64,000 bases of DNA from assembly GCF_019393635.1 (NCBI RefSeq), contig NC_057863.1, positions 640,451,806 through 640,515,805 on the forward strand. The letters run 5' to 3'. Origin of the DNA: Dromiciops gliroides (lineage: Eukaryota; Chordata; Mammalia; Microbiotheria; Microbiotheriidae). The notes beneath the pieces are model-generated. The model saw only the letters and a program-made list of their open reading frames with translations. It did not search any database and was not told the DNA's origin. Of the stretch, positions 1 through 11,700 are shown piece after piece. The position numbers and the translations under genes are program-made. Each line of letters begins with the position of its first letter. Position 1 is the stretch's first letter.

Positions 1-77
1 ACTTTCTAGTCTTATACCTTCCATACATTCTGTGATCCGTTGAAATTCCTTAGTGTTCATCCTACAAGACACTCCAT

Positions 78-220
78 CAGGGGCAGCTGGGTGGCACAGT
101 AGATAGAGCACTGGCCCTGGAGTCAGGAGAACCTCAGTTCGAATCTGGCTTCAGGCACGGACTGGTTGTGTGACCTTGGGTAAGTCACTTAACCCTGATT
201 GCCTCCCCTCCTCCCAAAAA
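78..220 (+). mobile_element. CORE-SINE (WSINE1/Mar1-like), full length
   Basis: tRNA-like head (GGGGCAGCTGGGTGGCACAG, then GTTCGAATC box B), CORE-type GTGTGACCTTGGGTAAGTCA segment and A-rich tail. An 11-bp duplication AGACACTCCAT flanks it at 67-77 and 221-231. Confidence 0.9.
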
Positions 221-231
221 AGACACTCCAT

Positions 232-570
232 TTCCTGACTCCCTGCCTGTCCCTCCTGACTGGATCTGTCTCCCTCCTCATGTCCACCTCCGGACTTCCC
301 TGGCTTCCTTCAAATATCAGCTAATGTCCTAACTTCTTCCCGGACCTTTTCTCAGTCTTCCTTAATCTAGGAAGCCTTCCTTCTGAACCTCCCCTCACTT
401 TATCCTGTCTACATGTAGTTTGTCCATAATCATGTACATGTTTGTGTCTCCCATTAGACTGTGAGCTCCTTGAGAGGAAGAGCTAATTCCTCCCCCTTCT
501 TTTTATCCTCAACCCTTAGCATAGGGCTTGGCACACAGTAGGAGCTTAATATGCTTGTTGACTTGACCAG
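232..570 (+). mobile_element. L2 LINE 3' end
   Basis: Contains the L2 3' hallmarks: TTAGACTGTGAGCTCCTTGA, then GCATAGGGCTTGGCACACAG, then TAGGAGCTTAATATGCTTGTTGA. Confidence 0.75.
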
Positions 571-849
571 CCACAGGACTCTCCAGTCTTGGGATGCCGG
601 GGCTGTAGACACCTTGGCCTTTCCCTAGAAGATATTTTCCACTTCTCCCTCACCCGAATGTCAGCCCAGCCTCAATTCCCCAGACGTTCCATCTTGACAA
701 AGACATCGAAGATCTTCTGCTGTCTGGTGTGGTCCCACTTTTTATTCTTTCAACAAATATTTGTCAGGAAGATTGGAATTTCAATCGATGATCAATCAAT
801 AAACATTTATTAAATGCCTACTATGTGCTTGGAATTTAGTTCCTGCTTG

Positions 850-1028
850 AGACACACAAGTCCTGTGACCCTGGGCAAGTCACTTAAATGCCTCTTATCC
901 TCAGTCTTCTCATCTGTAAAATGGGGGTAATGATAACACCTCCCTCCTGATGTTGTTGTAAGAACATGTAAAGCTCTTTGCAAGCCTTAAAGAGCTTATA
1001 TAAATGCTTACTATTATTATTGTTGTTG
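850..1028 (+). mobile_element. MIR/THER1-like SINE, 3' part
   Basis: TGTGACCCTGGGCAAGTCAC followed by CTCATCTGTAAAATGGGG and CTTTGCAAGCCTTAAAGAGC, ending in ATT/GTT repeats. Confidence 0.75.
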
Positions 1029-1029
1029 T

Positions 1030-1842
1030 TACTGCTATGTACCAGGCACTGTCCTAGGGACTAGAGATGTGAAGATACCCTGCCTCCCAGGACCTTACAC
1101 TCTAGCAGGGGACAATAACTTGTACAGGTAATCGGGGAGACTGGGAGCCCATCCCACCTCTCCAGACTTCCACTTTCCTCTCCTTCATACATTCTATGGT
1201 ACAGTCAGATTGTGAAAGGCATTAAATGTTAGCCAGAGGAACTTATGTTGACTCCTAGAGGTAAAAGGGGGCTATAAAGACCCCTTTGGTAGGTGAGTGG
1301 AGGATGGATTAGAGGGGGAGAGAAAGACTTAAAACAGGGAGACCCCCAGGCTATTACAGTTGGCCAAGACGGGAGGTGATGAGCACCTGCACCAGTGGAG
1401 TGACTGTGAGAAAGCAGAGGAGGAGGGTTTGAGAGATGAAGAGATGGAAATGACAAGGATTTGACATCTAATGGGGTAGGATGTGGGGTAAAGGAGAGTG
1501 ACACAAAGGTATGAGCCTGAATGTGTGAAAGTATGGTGGAGCCTTCCACCAATAAGAAATTATTACAGAGAGGGGTGAGGAGTCAGTGTCAATTTTGAGA
1601 TGCCCATCCAGTTGGAGATGTCCAACAAGTAGCTATTTATGTGAGCCTGGAGCTCAAGACAGAGACTGGTCATATGGACTGGGGATCCTCTTCAGAGAGG
1701 TCATTGAAGCCAGTAGAGCTGCTGAAGTCACTCGATGAGAGACTGTACAGGGGGAAGAGAAGAGGGACCAAGAGAAGGTCACAGCTGGGGTCTGGGATAT
1801 GGTAACCATTGAGCAAAAGAGACTTGGGGGAGGGGGCAGAAC
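1030..1842 (-). mobile_element. L2 LINE, 3' region, reverse
   Basis: Starts TATGTACCAGGCACTGTCCT (reverse complement of the L2 terminus) and continues through reverse L2 body motifs (AGTGGAGGATGGATTAGAGG; GAGATGCCCATCCAGTTGGA). Confidence 0.65.
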
Positions 1843-1966
1843 AATAAGGGTTAAGTGACTTGCCTAGAGTCACATGACTAGTGTCAAATGTCTGAGACCA
1901 GTTTTGAACTCAGGTCCTTCTGAATTCAGGGTCAGTGCTTTATCCACTGTGCCACCTAGCTGCCCC
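1843..1966 (-). mobile_element. CORE-SINE, reverse
   Basis: GGGTTAAGTGACTTGCCTAG through GCCACCTAGCTGCCCC. Ragged low-coordinate end, with no clear duplication. Confidence 0.85.
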
Positions 1967-2158
1967 TGCCTTGACCATTGTACTAGGTGCTTAGTAAATA
2001 CATACTGCATTTCACCTGCCCTCCAAAAGACTCTAAGCCCGGAAATGTGAGAGTACTTAATAAATGTTTGTGGATCTAAATCCAGAATTTGTCTGCCTGT
2101 TCAGACAGGTTCCGGCTACCCACTTCCCTGCCTCCCTGCCGCCCCACTCTCCTCAGTG

Positions 2159-2269
2159 GTGTGTGTGTAAATGTGTGTGTTTCTGTATGTGTGTATATGT
2201 ATATGTGTGTATGGATGTGTGTATATGTGTGTTTGTGTGTATATGGATGTGTGTGTGTGTGTGTGTGTT
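2159..2269. repeat. (GT/AT)n microsatellite
   Basis: GTGTGTGTAA, GTGTATATGT and related units, 0.3 kb upstream of the TNFRSF18 GC-rich promoter. Confidence 0.95.
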
Positions 2270-2419
2270 GAGAAGGAGGAGCCACGTCTAGTTCACATGA
2301 AAGAACCAGACAGTTTACAGGGGGTTTTACTCAGAAAACTTGGGGCGTGGAACACTTATTTATTCTACTCACCCACTCTCCCGCTGGTGTTACCGACCTC
2401 AATCCTAGGTCCCCTTTCC

Positions 2420-2604
2420 CTTGGTCACCCACCTCAGTCCCGCCCGCCCCTACCAGGCCCCTCCCCCCCTGCCCCCGCCCCGACTCCTCCGCCAGGACGG
2501 ACCCAGAAGGGGTGGAGCCAGAGGAGGGCGGGACCCTGAAGTGTCAAATACCCCTCTAGCCCGACGTGCTCCTCGGGTTGGCTAGCAGGCAGCCACTGAT
2601 CACG
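2420..2604 (+). promoter_or_regulatory. TNFRSF18: GC-rich, TATA-less promoter / 5' leader of TNFRSF18
   Basis: The 180 bases before the TNFRSF18 start codon are C/G-rich and hold GC-box-like elements (CGCCCGCCCC at 2441-2450, GCCCCCGCCC at 2471-2480, GAGGGCGGGA near 2524). No TATA box is evident. An in-frame TAG at 2557-2559 and the absence of an earlier ATG fix the start at 2605. The transcription start itself cannot be seen. Confidence 0.45.
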
Positions 2605-2785
2605 ATGGGAGCTGGGGCCGCTTGGGTTGTGGGCGCTTGGTGGGGTGTCTTCTTTCTTTGTCGGAGGGGCCAGGGTCAGGAACAGGTCCCGGGGCTGGAT
2701 CACTCAACCCCTGCCCACTGTGAGCCCGGCCAATTCCTGCACCAGGAGGCCAACGTGTTACTCTGTTGCAGCCTGTGTAACTCGA
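2605..2785 (+). CDS. TNFRSF18: TNFRSF18 coding exon 1
   Basis: Encodes residues 1-60 and the first base of codon 61: signal peptide and the first ectodomain cysteines (AHCEPGQFL...LLCCSLCNS). Donor is CTCGA|GTAAGAG, phase 1. Confidence 0.88.
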
Positions 2786-5700
2786 GTAAGAGGAAGGCGA
2801 TGGGGAGAGGGAGGGAAAGGGGGAGGGGGTCCCTGGGTCAGCAAAGCTGAGGTTGGCCCGGTGTGCCCCACCCTCGGATCGGGCAAGGGGTGGTGGTGGT
2901 AGTGGTGATGGTGCGGGGAGCCCTGGAGCAAGAGCTCTGTGCCTCAATTGTGGAGGGTCGGGGGTGAGGTCGGGTGGAGTGGGGTGGAGGGAGGAGAGGT
3001 AGCTCTTCTTCGGGGATCCCTAGAAGCGAAAGGTCGAGGCTCTGGAAGTCAGATGAGGTAGGCTGAGGAGAAAGCTATAGTGGGCTCATCATCTCATCAA
3101 CTCCCTGCCCTTTTACCCCCCAGTTCCTATTGGCCCTTCTCCTTGGCAAGACTCAAGATATACCCCATACCATGGAATCCAATTCTCCCCTACCCACAGT
3201 CCTAGACTTGAGACTCCAGTGTATTGCCCCTTGTATTGGAGTAGGGACTGGTAATAGAATATAACCCCCTGGAAGGCAGGGAATGTTTTCTTTCTTGGCT
3301 TCATTTCCCGGACACCTGACTTGGTGCCTGGCATGTCTGTAGTGGGTACTTAAAATATGCTTGTTGAATTGAATTGTCAGGGAAAGCAAGGATGCCTCCT
3401 CTTCCAGGAAAGCCTTTCCCAAGGGTCAGAGCCAAGGATGCACTGCCCATGATCAGGGCTTGGGTTGGAAGTCCCCCTGACCGTTCACTGGTCCCAGAGG
3501 CATTGGATATCAGCAGTCTGGGTGTGGCATTGCCCTGGGGGGTGCTCCCACTATGGTTTCTGACTATGGGAAGGTGGTGGCATTCACCCCGGCTGTGGGT
3601 TGTGTGTGGGAAAGTCATTCCTTTGCTCAGGGGGAAAGATGGGAGGGGGGTGGGTGGGTGATAAAGTGAGGTTGGGGCATGGATGACTTCTGCCTTACCA
3701 CATGAGGAGTGTGTGTGTTTGTGCTGGCAGAGGGGAGAGGTCTAGAAATGACATTTCATTAGGGCAGGTAAATTCACTCAAGGCAGACAACTCATTTCTA
3801 ACTTAGAGTTTTAGAGCATTTTATGGGAGTGAATGACTTGTTCAGGGGCACACAACCCAGGTTAGGATGTGTCAGCAAAGGGACAGAACCTAGGACCTCC
3901 TCAGTCGCCCTCTCTCCACTGTGCCATCTGGTCTTCCTGCACTGGAAATGAGGAAATTGAGCTTGGAGAAGAGGAGAAATGAGGGCTGTGTTCATATATT
4001 TGAAAGACTGTCTCATAGAGGAGGGTTAAGCTTATTCAGTTTGGCCCCTGGGGACAGAACCAGGAGCGATGGGGGAAAAGGGGGACAGAGAAGAGATTTA
4101 TACAGCGTCAGATTTAGAGCCAATGATGTAGGGAGCTGTCCAGATGTAGAATGGAGAGGTGGTGAACTCTAAATCCTCCTCTTGAAGGTTATCTTTCACC
4201 TACTCTGCATATATGTTGTAGGCACCTTTTAAAAATTTCCTATTTATTCCCATGTTTCCCCCACCCCCTTTAGTATGTAAGCTTCTTGAGGACAGGAACT
4301 CTCTGCATGTGCCAAGCTTAGCACATTACCTGCCACAAAGCAAGTGATTTAATAATAAAGGTGATTGCTATATGTAAAGTGCTTTGCCAACCTTAAAGTT
4401 CCAGATAAAATGCTAGCTATTAAGGAATGTTCTTGGTGAATTCATTGATTGGTGGATTCCCTCAGTGAGGCTAGATGACCAGGTGGCAGTCAAGGGGATG
4501 GATTGTAGAAGAGATTTCAGGTTAGACTGGATGATCTCTAAGGTCCCACCATGAGAGGCAACATGCTAGAACGGACAGTGTTAGACCTGGAGTCAAGAAC
4601 TCTTGGGTTCAAATCTCACCTCAGCTGTGTGACTCTCAGCAAGACACTTTCTCCTTCTAAGCCTCAGTTGCTCCATCTCGAAGGTCCCCTCCACTTCTAA
4701 ATCTACAGTCCCGTGGCCCAGTGACTTACCATTTTGTGAGTGTCTGACCTGGATCACAGCTGTCTCCAAGGTGCCTGATCTCCTGGGTCTAAGAAGGGGC
4801 TGGGCCCTGGAGGTGCTCCCTAACACTTTGTACTTTTGTTTCCAGGTACCAGACCATGTCCATCTAATCAGCTGAGGGACTGCACCTGTGCCACACCAGG
4901 AGAGTTCTGTCATGATTCGGACTGTAAAAACTGCAGGAAGCATACATGCTCCCCCGGCCAAAAGGTCCTTGTCCACGGTGAGCACTGGGGCATGGCGATG
5001 TCCCCTCACAAGGACCCAGTTCTGGGCCGGGGCAGCCAGCTTTGCACAATGTTCCCCGTTTTCTGCTTTGCGGCTTATCTGTCCTGGGCCAGCAGCTTCT
5101 GCCCATATCCATGCATGGGAACTCAGAGGATGCCGGAACTGGGCAAGAGATGATAGGCAGACTTTTTGGAAAGAAGCCAACTAAGAATGGATGCCCAAGG
5201 CAGTTTAACTCAAGTCTCAGTGAGCATTTAGGAAGCGCCTGCTGTATACCAGCACTATGCCAAGTGCTAGGGACACAAAGACAAAAGTGAAACCCTCAAC
5301 AAGTTTACATTTAAGCAATTATTAAGCACCTACTGTGGGGAAATACTGTCACATGAGGCGCTTTACAATCTGGTTCCAACTAGCATTTCCAGTTTTGTTT
5401 TTTATTATTCTCTGTCCCATTCCATTCATTGCAGACAAACCAGGTTAACTCTCCTGTGCCAGAACTCAATACTCCATCCCCTAGATCTCCATTAAGGGGG
5501 AAGTGTGGTACAATAGAAAGGGCACTGACTCTGGAGTCAGCTGGCCAGGGTTCAAATCCTTTCTCTGACTTATTACCTTGGGCAAGTAACTCTACATTCC
5601 TGTGCCTCTGAGGTCCCTTCTGGCTCTAACTGTCTGATCTTTGGATCCTGGTCTACACTCTTTCCTCGTCTCTATCTCTGGAGCTCAGCTCAGGGGAAGT

Positions 5701-8700
5701 CACCTCTTCTAGGAAGTTTGACTTGATGCCCCAGCCTCCCCATTCCCATACACCTTCACCACCAGTTGCCAGTATTCTTTTCTTCCTCCAATTGCCTTGC
5801 ATATACTCAGGAGCATAGATTTAGAGATTTAGGATTATAGATCCTTTGGTTTAGAGCTGTAAGAGACCTTCAATTCAATTTTACAGACAATTAGTAAGCT
5901 CCTACTATGTGCAAAGCACCATGCAAACAGTCTCTGACTTTAAGGTATTCAAATTCTACTGGAGGATGGGGGTGGGGAAATGACTACTATTTGAGGAGCA
6001 AGAAAACTGTAACAACTAGGAAGCTTGGCTAAGACTTCTGATGGAAGGGAGACCTTGCTGTGAATGGATTTAAGATGCAGAAGTAAAGGGAGGGAGTGTG
6101 ATTCAGGCATGAGGAACAGCCTTTGCAAAGGTGCGGTGACAAGAGATAGAATGCTGAGTTCAGAACAGCAAATGGGCCAGTTTGTCTGGAACCTAGAGAG
6201 TGTGAGGCTTTCTGGTCCTACCCTTGATTTGACATATGAGGAAAATGAGGCTCAGAGACTTGCCAGGGTCACCCACCCAATAAGTGGCAAAGCCAAGATT
6301 TGAACCCACGTCCTTGCTCTCTCTGTAAGCACGACCAAAGTATGTTTACCCATAAGCCCTCAGTCTTGGTGGGTTTTCTGTCTCCAGTGGAGGCTAAGCA
6401 GAATGAGGGACAAGGCGTAGGTAGCCAGACTCCTGACTCTAAATTCAGTGCTTGCTCTTTCTGATATACCACACTACACTATATACATTTTCTCCCCCAA
6501 AGGCCAAGGGTCATATCACTTTTGTCTTTGTATCGTCATCACAGTACCTGTGGCATGGTGGGCCCTTCATAAGTGGTTGTTGATTTGAAGGCACTGGCCT
6601 CAAGAGGCTGACAAGCTAATGGGAGTGGGATGGGGAGGGAAGCACAGGGCTTGTGCACAGTACTTATGTGGGGGTGGGGGTGGGGAATGAGATAAAGAAG
6701 ATCAGATCCCTTTTTTTTTTTCTGAGAATGGGGACAAGTATCTAGGAAGACCTCCTGGAGGAGGTGGTAATTGAGTTGAAATTTAAATGAGTGACCACGG
6801 TCGGGGAGAGGGAAGAGGAAACTGTTTCAGCTCGGGAGGAGGCTGAGAATAAAAGTATGGGTGTGGGAGAAGGCTGGTGAAGAACAGGAGATGGGACTGG
6901 TCCAGAGGAGCTAGAATTTGGACAAGGTCAGGGGCAGGAGTATGAGTGGGTTTGACTCTTTGGTTAAAGCCAGATTGTGGAGACTCTGAATGCCACAGTC
7001 AGGAAGTTATGCATTGTTTGCTAGGCAATGGGGAGCCACGAAAAGACGGTGTGCAGAACAGTCACATGGTTAGAACTGTGGCTTAGGAGGGTTCTGTGGA
7101 CAGCAGCAAAGAGGGTGGGCTGGGCGGAGGCAAGACCAAAGGTAAGAAGACCATCCTGGTGGACCAAGCAGAAGTGGTTGAAGAGGTCAGGGGGGAGGCT
7201 TGTGCCTGGGGCCGTCTCATCAGCTTCAGTTGGCACATGGAGCCTCTGTGCAGATGATTCCCACATCAACCGTTATGAATATTCTGTATTATGTATTCTC
7301 TACATTCTAAGATTTTATATCAGCCTATTCTCATATTCCTTATAATATATTCTTTTTTCTTTTGGTGGGGCAATGAGGGGTAAGTGACTTGCCCAAGGTC
7401 ACACAGTGTCAAGTGTCTGAGGTCAGATTTGAACTCAGGTCCTTCTGAATTCAGGGCTGGTGCTTTATCCACTGCGCCACCTAGCTGCCCTGATATATAT
7501 TCTAACAATATTCTAGAGCTCACATTCTAAATATTGTATAGCAATCTATTCTAATATTCTATATTATATAGTCTATGTATTCTAATATTCCATATCAATA
7601 TTTTCTAATGGAATAGAATAATAGTCTATTCAAGTCTATTTAAATATTACATATACTATATTCTACATATGCTAATATCCTATATCAATCTATGCTAATA
7701 TCATATATCCTATATTTTATATATTCTGATATTGTATGCTAATATTTTACATAATATATTCTGTTTATTTTAATATTATATATACATCTCTTCTAATATT
7801 CTATAATATATTCTAATATTGTGTATAATCCATTTGAATAGTCTATATCATATATTCTATATATTCCAATAATCTATACCAATCTATTTGAATGTCTTAT
7901 ATTCTAATATTCTCTATCAATCTCTTCTAATACTCTATATCATGTATTCTATACATTCTAATAACCCATGCCAATCTATTCTAATATCTTACATTTAATA
8001 TCAATCTATTCTAATATCTTATGGTCTTATATTCTATATCAATCTCTTCTAATAGTCTATGTCATGTATTCTATATATTATAATAACCTTTTTCAACCTA
8101 TTCTAATTTCTTATATTTAATATCAATCTATTCTAATATCTTATGGTCCTATATTCTATAGCAATCTCTTCTAATAGTCTATATCATGTATTCTATATAT
8201 TCTAATAGCCTATATCAATATATTCTATTTATATTTAATATCAATCTCTTCTAATATATTATAGTTTTATATTCTATATCAAACTATTCTAATAGTCTAT
8301 ATCATATATTCTATGTGTTCTAGTAATCTATAACAATCTTTTCTAATGGTCTATATCACATATTCTATACATTCTAGTATTCTATATCAAGCTGTTGTAA
8401 TCTCTTTCCTGAGTCCCAATTTCCCATCATTAGTTAGCTATGTGGATATTCCCAAGGTTTCTTTCCTTTCTGTCTTTGTATCCCCATGCCTGGCAAATGA
8501 CCCTTAATAAATGCTTACTGTATTCAGTTATCAAGCTCAATGTGTCCAAAGTAGAACTCTTTGTTTTTCACTCCAAATCCATTCCTCCTCCAGGTTCCTT
8601 CTTTTGTTGTCCAGCACATACTAAGTGCACTTATTGCATGCTTATTGACTGACTGACTGGTGGCCCCAGTTGCCTTTTCAGTCGCCTGCGTCTATGCCCT

Positions 8701-11700
8701 TGGAGCCAGTCCTCCCTGACTCTCATTCTCCCTCGGTCAGTCTCCAGCTATCTGGCTGCAGAATTCTATCCATTCTCCTTCCTCAGCACCTTTTGTCTCC
8801 ATCCCCTGCATTCTACTCCTGTGGTCTCCTCCCTAGTTCTTGTCCTCATCCCCTCTCTCCTAGACTATGGAAATGGTGCCCAGATTGCTGTGCTTTGGGT
8901 AATTATCCTCTCCAACCCATCTCCCACACAGATGCCAAATGGGTATTTCTAAGATGCAGACCCGACCGCATCACTTCTCCATTCAAAAATCTCCAGTGGA
9001 GACTCCTCACTGTCATTATCATCTTCCCACAATTTGGCTTCCACCTCCTTTCCCCAGAATTCTTTTGCATGACTTCCCTTCACACAGTCTCTGTTCCAGC
9101 TACACTAACTATTCCCACAGATCATTGTGCCATCTCCCATCTCTGGGCCTTTGCATTAACTGTGCCCCCTCATTTGGAATGCATTCTTTCTTCCCCTCTA
9201 TCTCTCGGAATCCTGGCTTCCATCAAGATCCAACTCAAACGCCATCTCCTTTGGGGATATCTGTTCTCAATCCTCTTTCTCTCCTGCCAATATTTTTTGT
9301 TCATTCATCTGTACACGGTGATTCTCCTGAGTAAAATGGAAGCTCCTTGAGAGAGGGACTGGTTGACTTTTTCTCTCTAGCACAGTGTACACTAGCATTA
9401 AGTACAGAGTAAGTGTTTATCACATTGAGTTGTAGGATGTGTGGGAAAGAACCGATCAGGTGAACAGAAGAATTGTCCTGCAGTGGTGAAGCCTTGGGTG
9501 AAGGGAGGCGGCACTAACTTGTAGCTGACCTCAGAGTGTCATGATACTCTCCAGGGCCCTCAACTTAACTCCAGGTGCCTTCTACTTAAGAGTAGAAGCC
9601 AGGCAGAATCAATCCATCAACAAGCATTTATTAAGCACCTACTGTATGCTAGCACTGAGCTGGGGGGCCAAGGATACAAGGTCAAGAGCCAAAGCAGTTC
9701 CAGACATTAAGGAGTTTACAGTCTAACTGGAGAGACATGTATGTAAAGGGGGGGACCCAAAATATATACAAAGTAAATTCAACATAACGTAGGGGGGGTT
9801 GGGGAGGCATGGTAGAGAAAGGGATAGGATAAGCCACTAGCAGAGAAGAGGATCAATCAGAAGGGCCTCTGGTGGTGTGTGAGCTGAGCTTTGAAGGAGT
9901 CCAGACAGTGTAAGAGGAAAAGATGAGAAGGGAGTCTACTCTAGGCATGGGGAACAGCCAGTGCAAAGGTGTGGAGGTGAGAGATGAAAAATAGCAAGGA
10001 AGCCAGTTTGATTGGAATGTAGAGTATGTGAGGAGAAGTCATGTATGACAAGCCTGGAAAGATGGGTGGGAGCCAGACTATCAAGGGCCTTAAATACTCA
10101 ACAAAAGATTTTGTGCTTTGTCCTCAAAGTAATGGGGAGTTACTGACATTCTGTGAACAGGAGAATGACTCAGTTAGACCTGCACTTTGGGGAGAATACT
10201 TAGGCAGCTGCATGGAGAGTGGATTGGAGAGAAGAGAGCCTAGAGGCAGGGAGAACAATTGGCAGCTGCTACAGTAGTCCAGGCAAGAAGGGAGCAGAGT
10301 GTGAAGAGAAGGGGCAGATTAGAGATGATGGACATGATTGGCTTTGGGCAGTGCCAAGAAACCGCACATGTTGGTAGATGGCAAGGTGGGCATAGTTGGG
10401 GCAGTATAACCAGACATGTTTATAGAGAGATCAAAATAGATGTGTATGTATGTGTGTATATATAAATGCACACACATGCATACATATATAAACATACAAA
10501 CACACATATATGTATATACACACGTGCATGATACACATACAGAATACACACATAAATACACATACACACATTGCACATTTACGCACATTATATATACACA
10601 CATGCATATATTTATACATATGTACACATGCATACACATATAAACACACATTTGTGTATGTACGCGCACATGCAGAATACACATATATACATATACATGC
10701 GTATGTGCACACATTCTATTCATGCATGTGCATGTATTTATACACACATACAATACATATGCACACATATACACACAACACCCCCACAAACATACACACA
10801 CATATGTTTTATATGCATACATGTGTACAGGCATGCACACACAGTAGATACATGGCAGCTGTGCTCTGCTTTTCCTGTGGCAGTAAAGGCATGCCTTCCA
10901 TTCCCTGGGCCAGGCTCACCTCGCTCTGACTCCCCTGTGGCTCCCTGCTCTGCCATCCTTCCCAACCATCTATCCATTGTTCTGTCCCCAGGGAAGTTTG
11001 TTTTCAGCTTTACTTGTGAGGACTGTGGAGATGGGACCTACTCGGATGGCACTGATGGCAAATGTCTTCCCTGGACCAAGTAAGTTGGGGGTGAGAGATG
11101 GTGGAGGATCCCCAGAAGGCATTTGGAGCTGTGATAGCTCGGGGCTGTGCAGACTGGCTCTAGCACATACTCGAGAAAAGCTAAGGGGACCTGGCCCGAT
11201 TGAGAGTCCTTAACAGTCTAATACAAACTCCCTCTGGTCGTCAGAGAGTATTTAGTAAGTGCCTACTATGTGCTAAGCACCGAGGAGACAAGAAAGGCAA
11301 AAACATGGTCCCTGCCTTCAAGAAGCTCCCAGTCTAATGGGGGAGATGACACTTACCCACTTGAGTGTAGCCTGGGATAGGGGGAGATGGGGAACTGGAA
11401 ACCAGAGACTTTCTGGCTCCTGCCCCGACCTTTCCTGAACAGGCACCAGAACGGGGGACTCAGGCTTCAAGCAGCCCCAGCTCAGATCCCAGGCTCTGCT
11501 GGCTGAGGCTACCACTCAAGCAGACCCTGCCTAATGTGGGGGGCTCAGAGGCTGAGGAAGCCAGAGTCCTAGGAGAAGAGGTGGGGAGTCACCCAGGTAA
11601 CGACCCCTGATCCACCTGCAGAAGCGGGGTTTCCGGGAGTGGGATGGCTTGTGGTTCAAACCCCAAACACCCACTCTGTCTCCTCCCCTTGTGATTTACA

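Noticed and set aside
80..150. tRNA gene signal (A and B boxes) here and in every SINE
   Set aside because: These are the tRNA-derived heads of CORE-SINEs; the cloverleaf is not maintained and each continues into CORE sequence.
4593..5180. 195-aa minus-strand frame
   Set aside because: Antisense to TNFRSF18 exon 2 plus a MIR; no splice or domain support.
8670..9350. 226-aa plus-strand frame
   Set aside because: Lies wholly in an L2 3' segment and shows no conserved domain.
10319..11083. Several open frames of 90-173 aa
   Set aside because: Produced by the CA/TA microsatellite, which lacks stops in several frames. Only the TNFRSF18 exon 3 part (10992-11079) is real.
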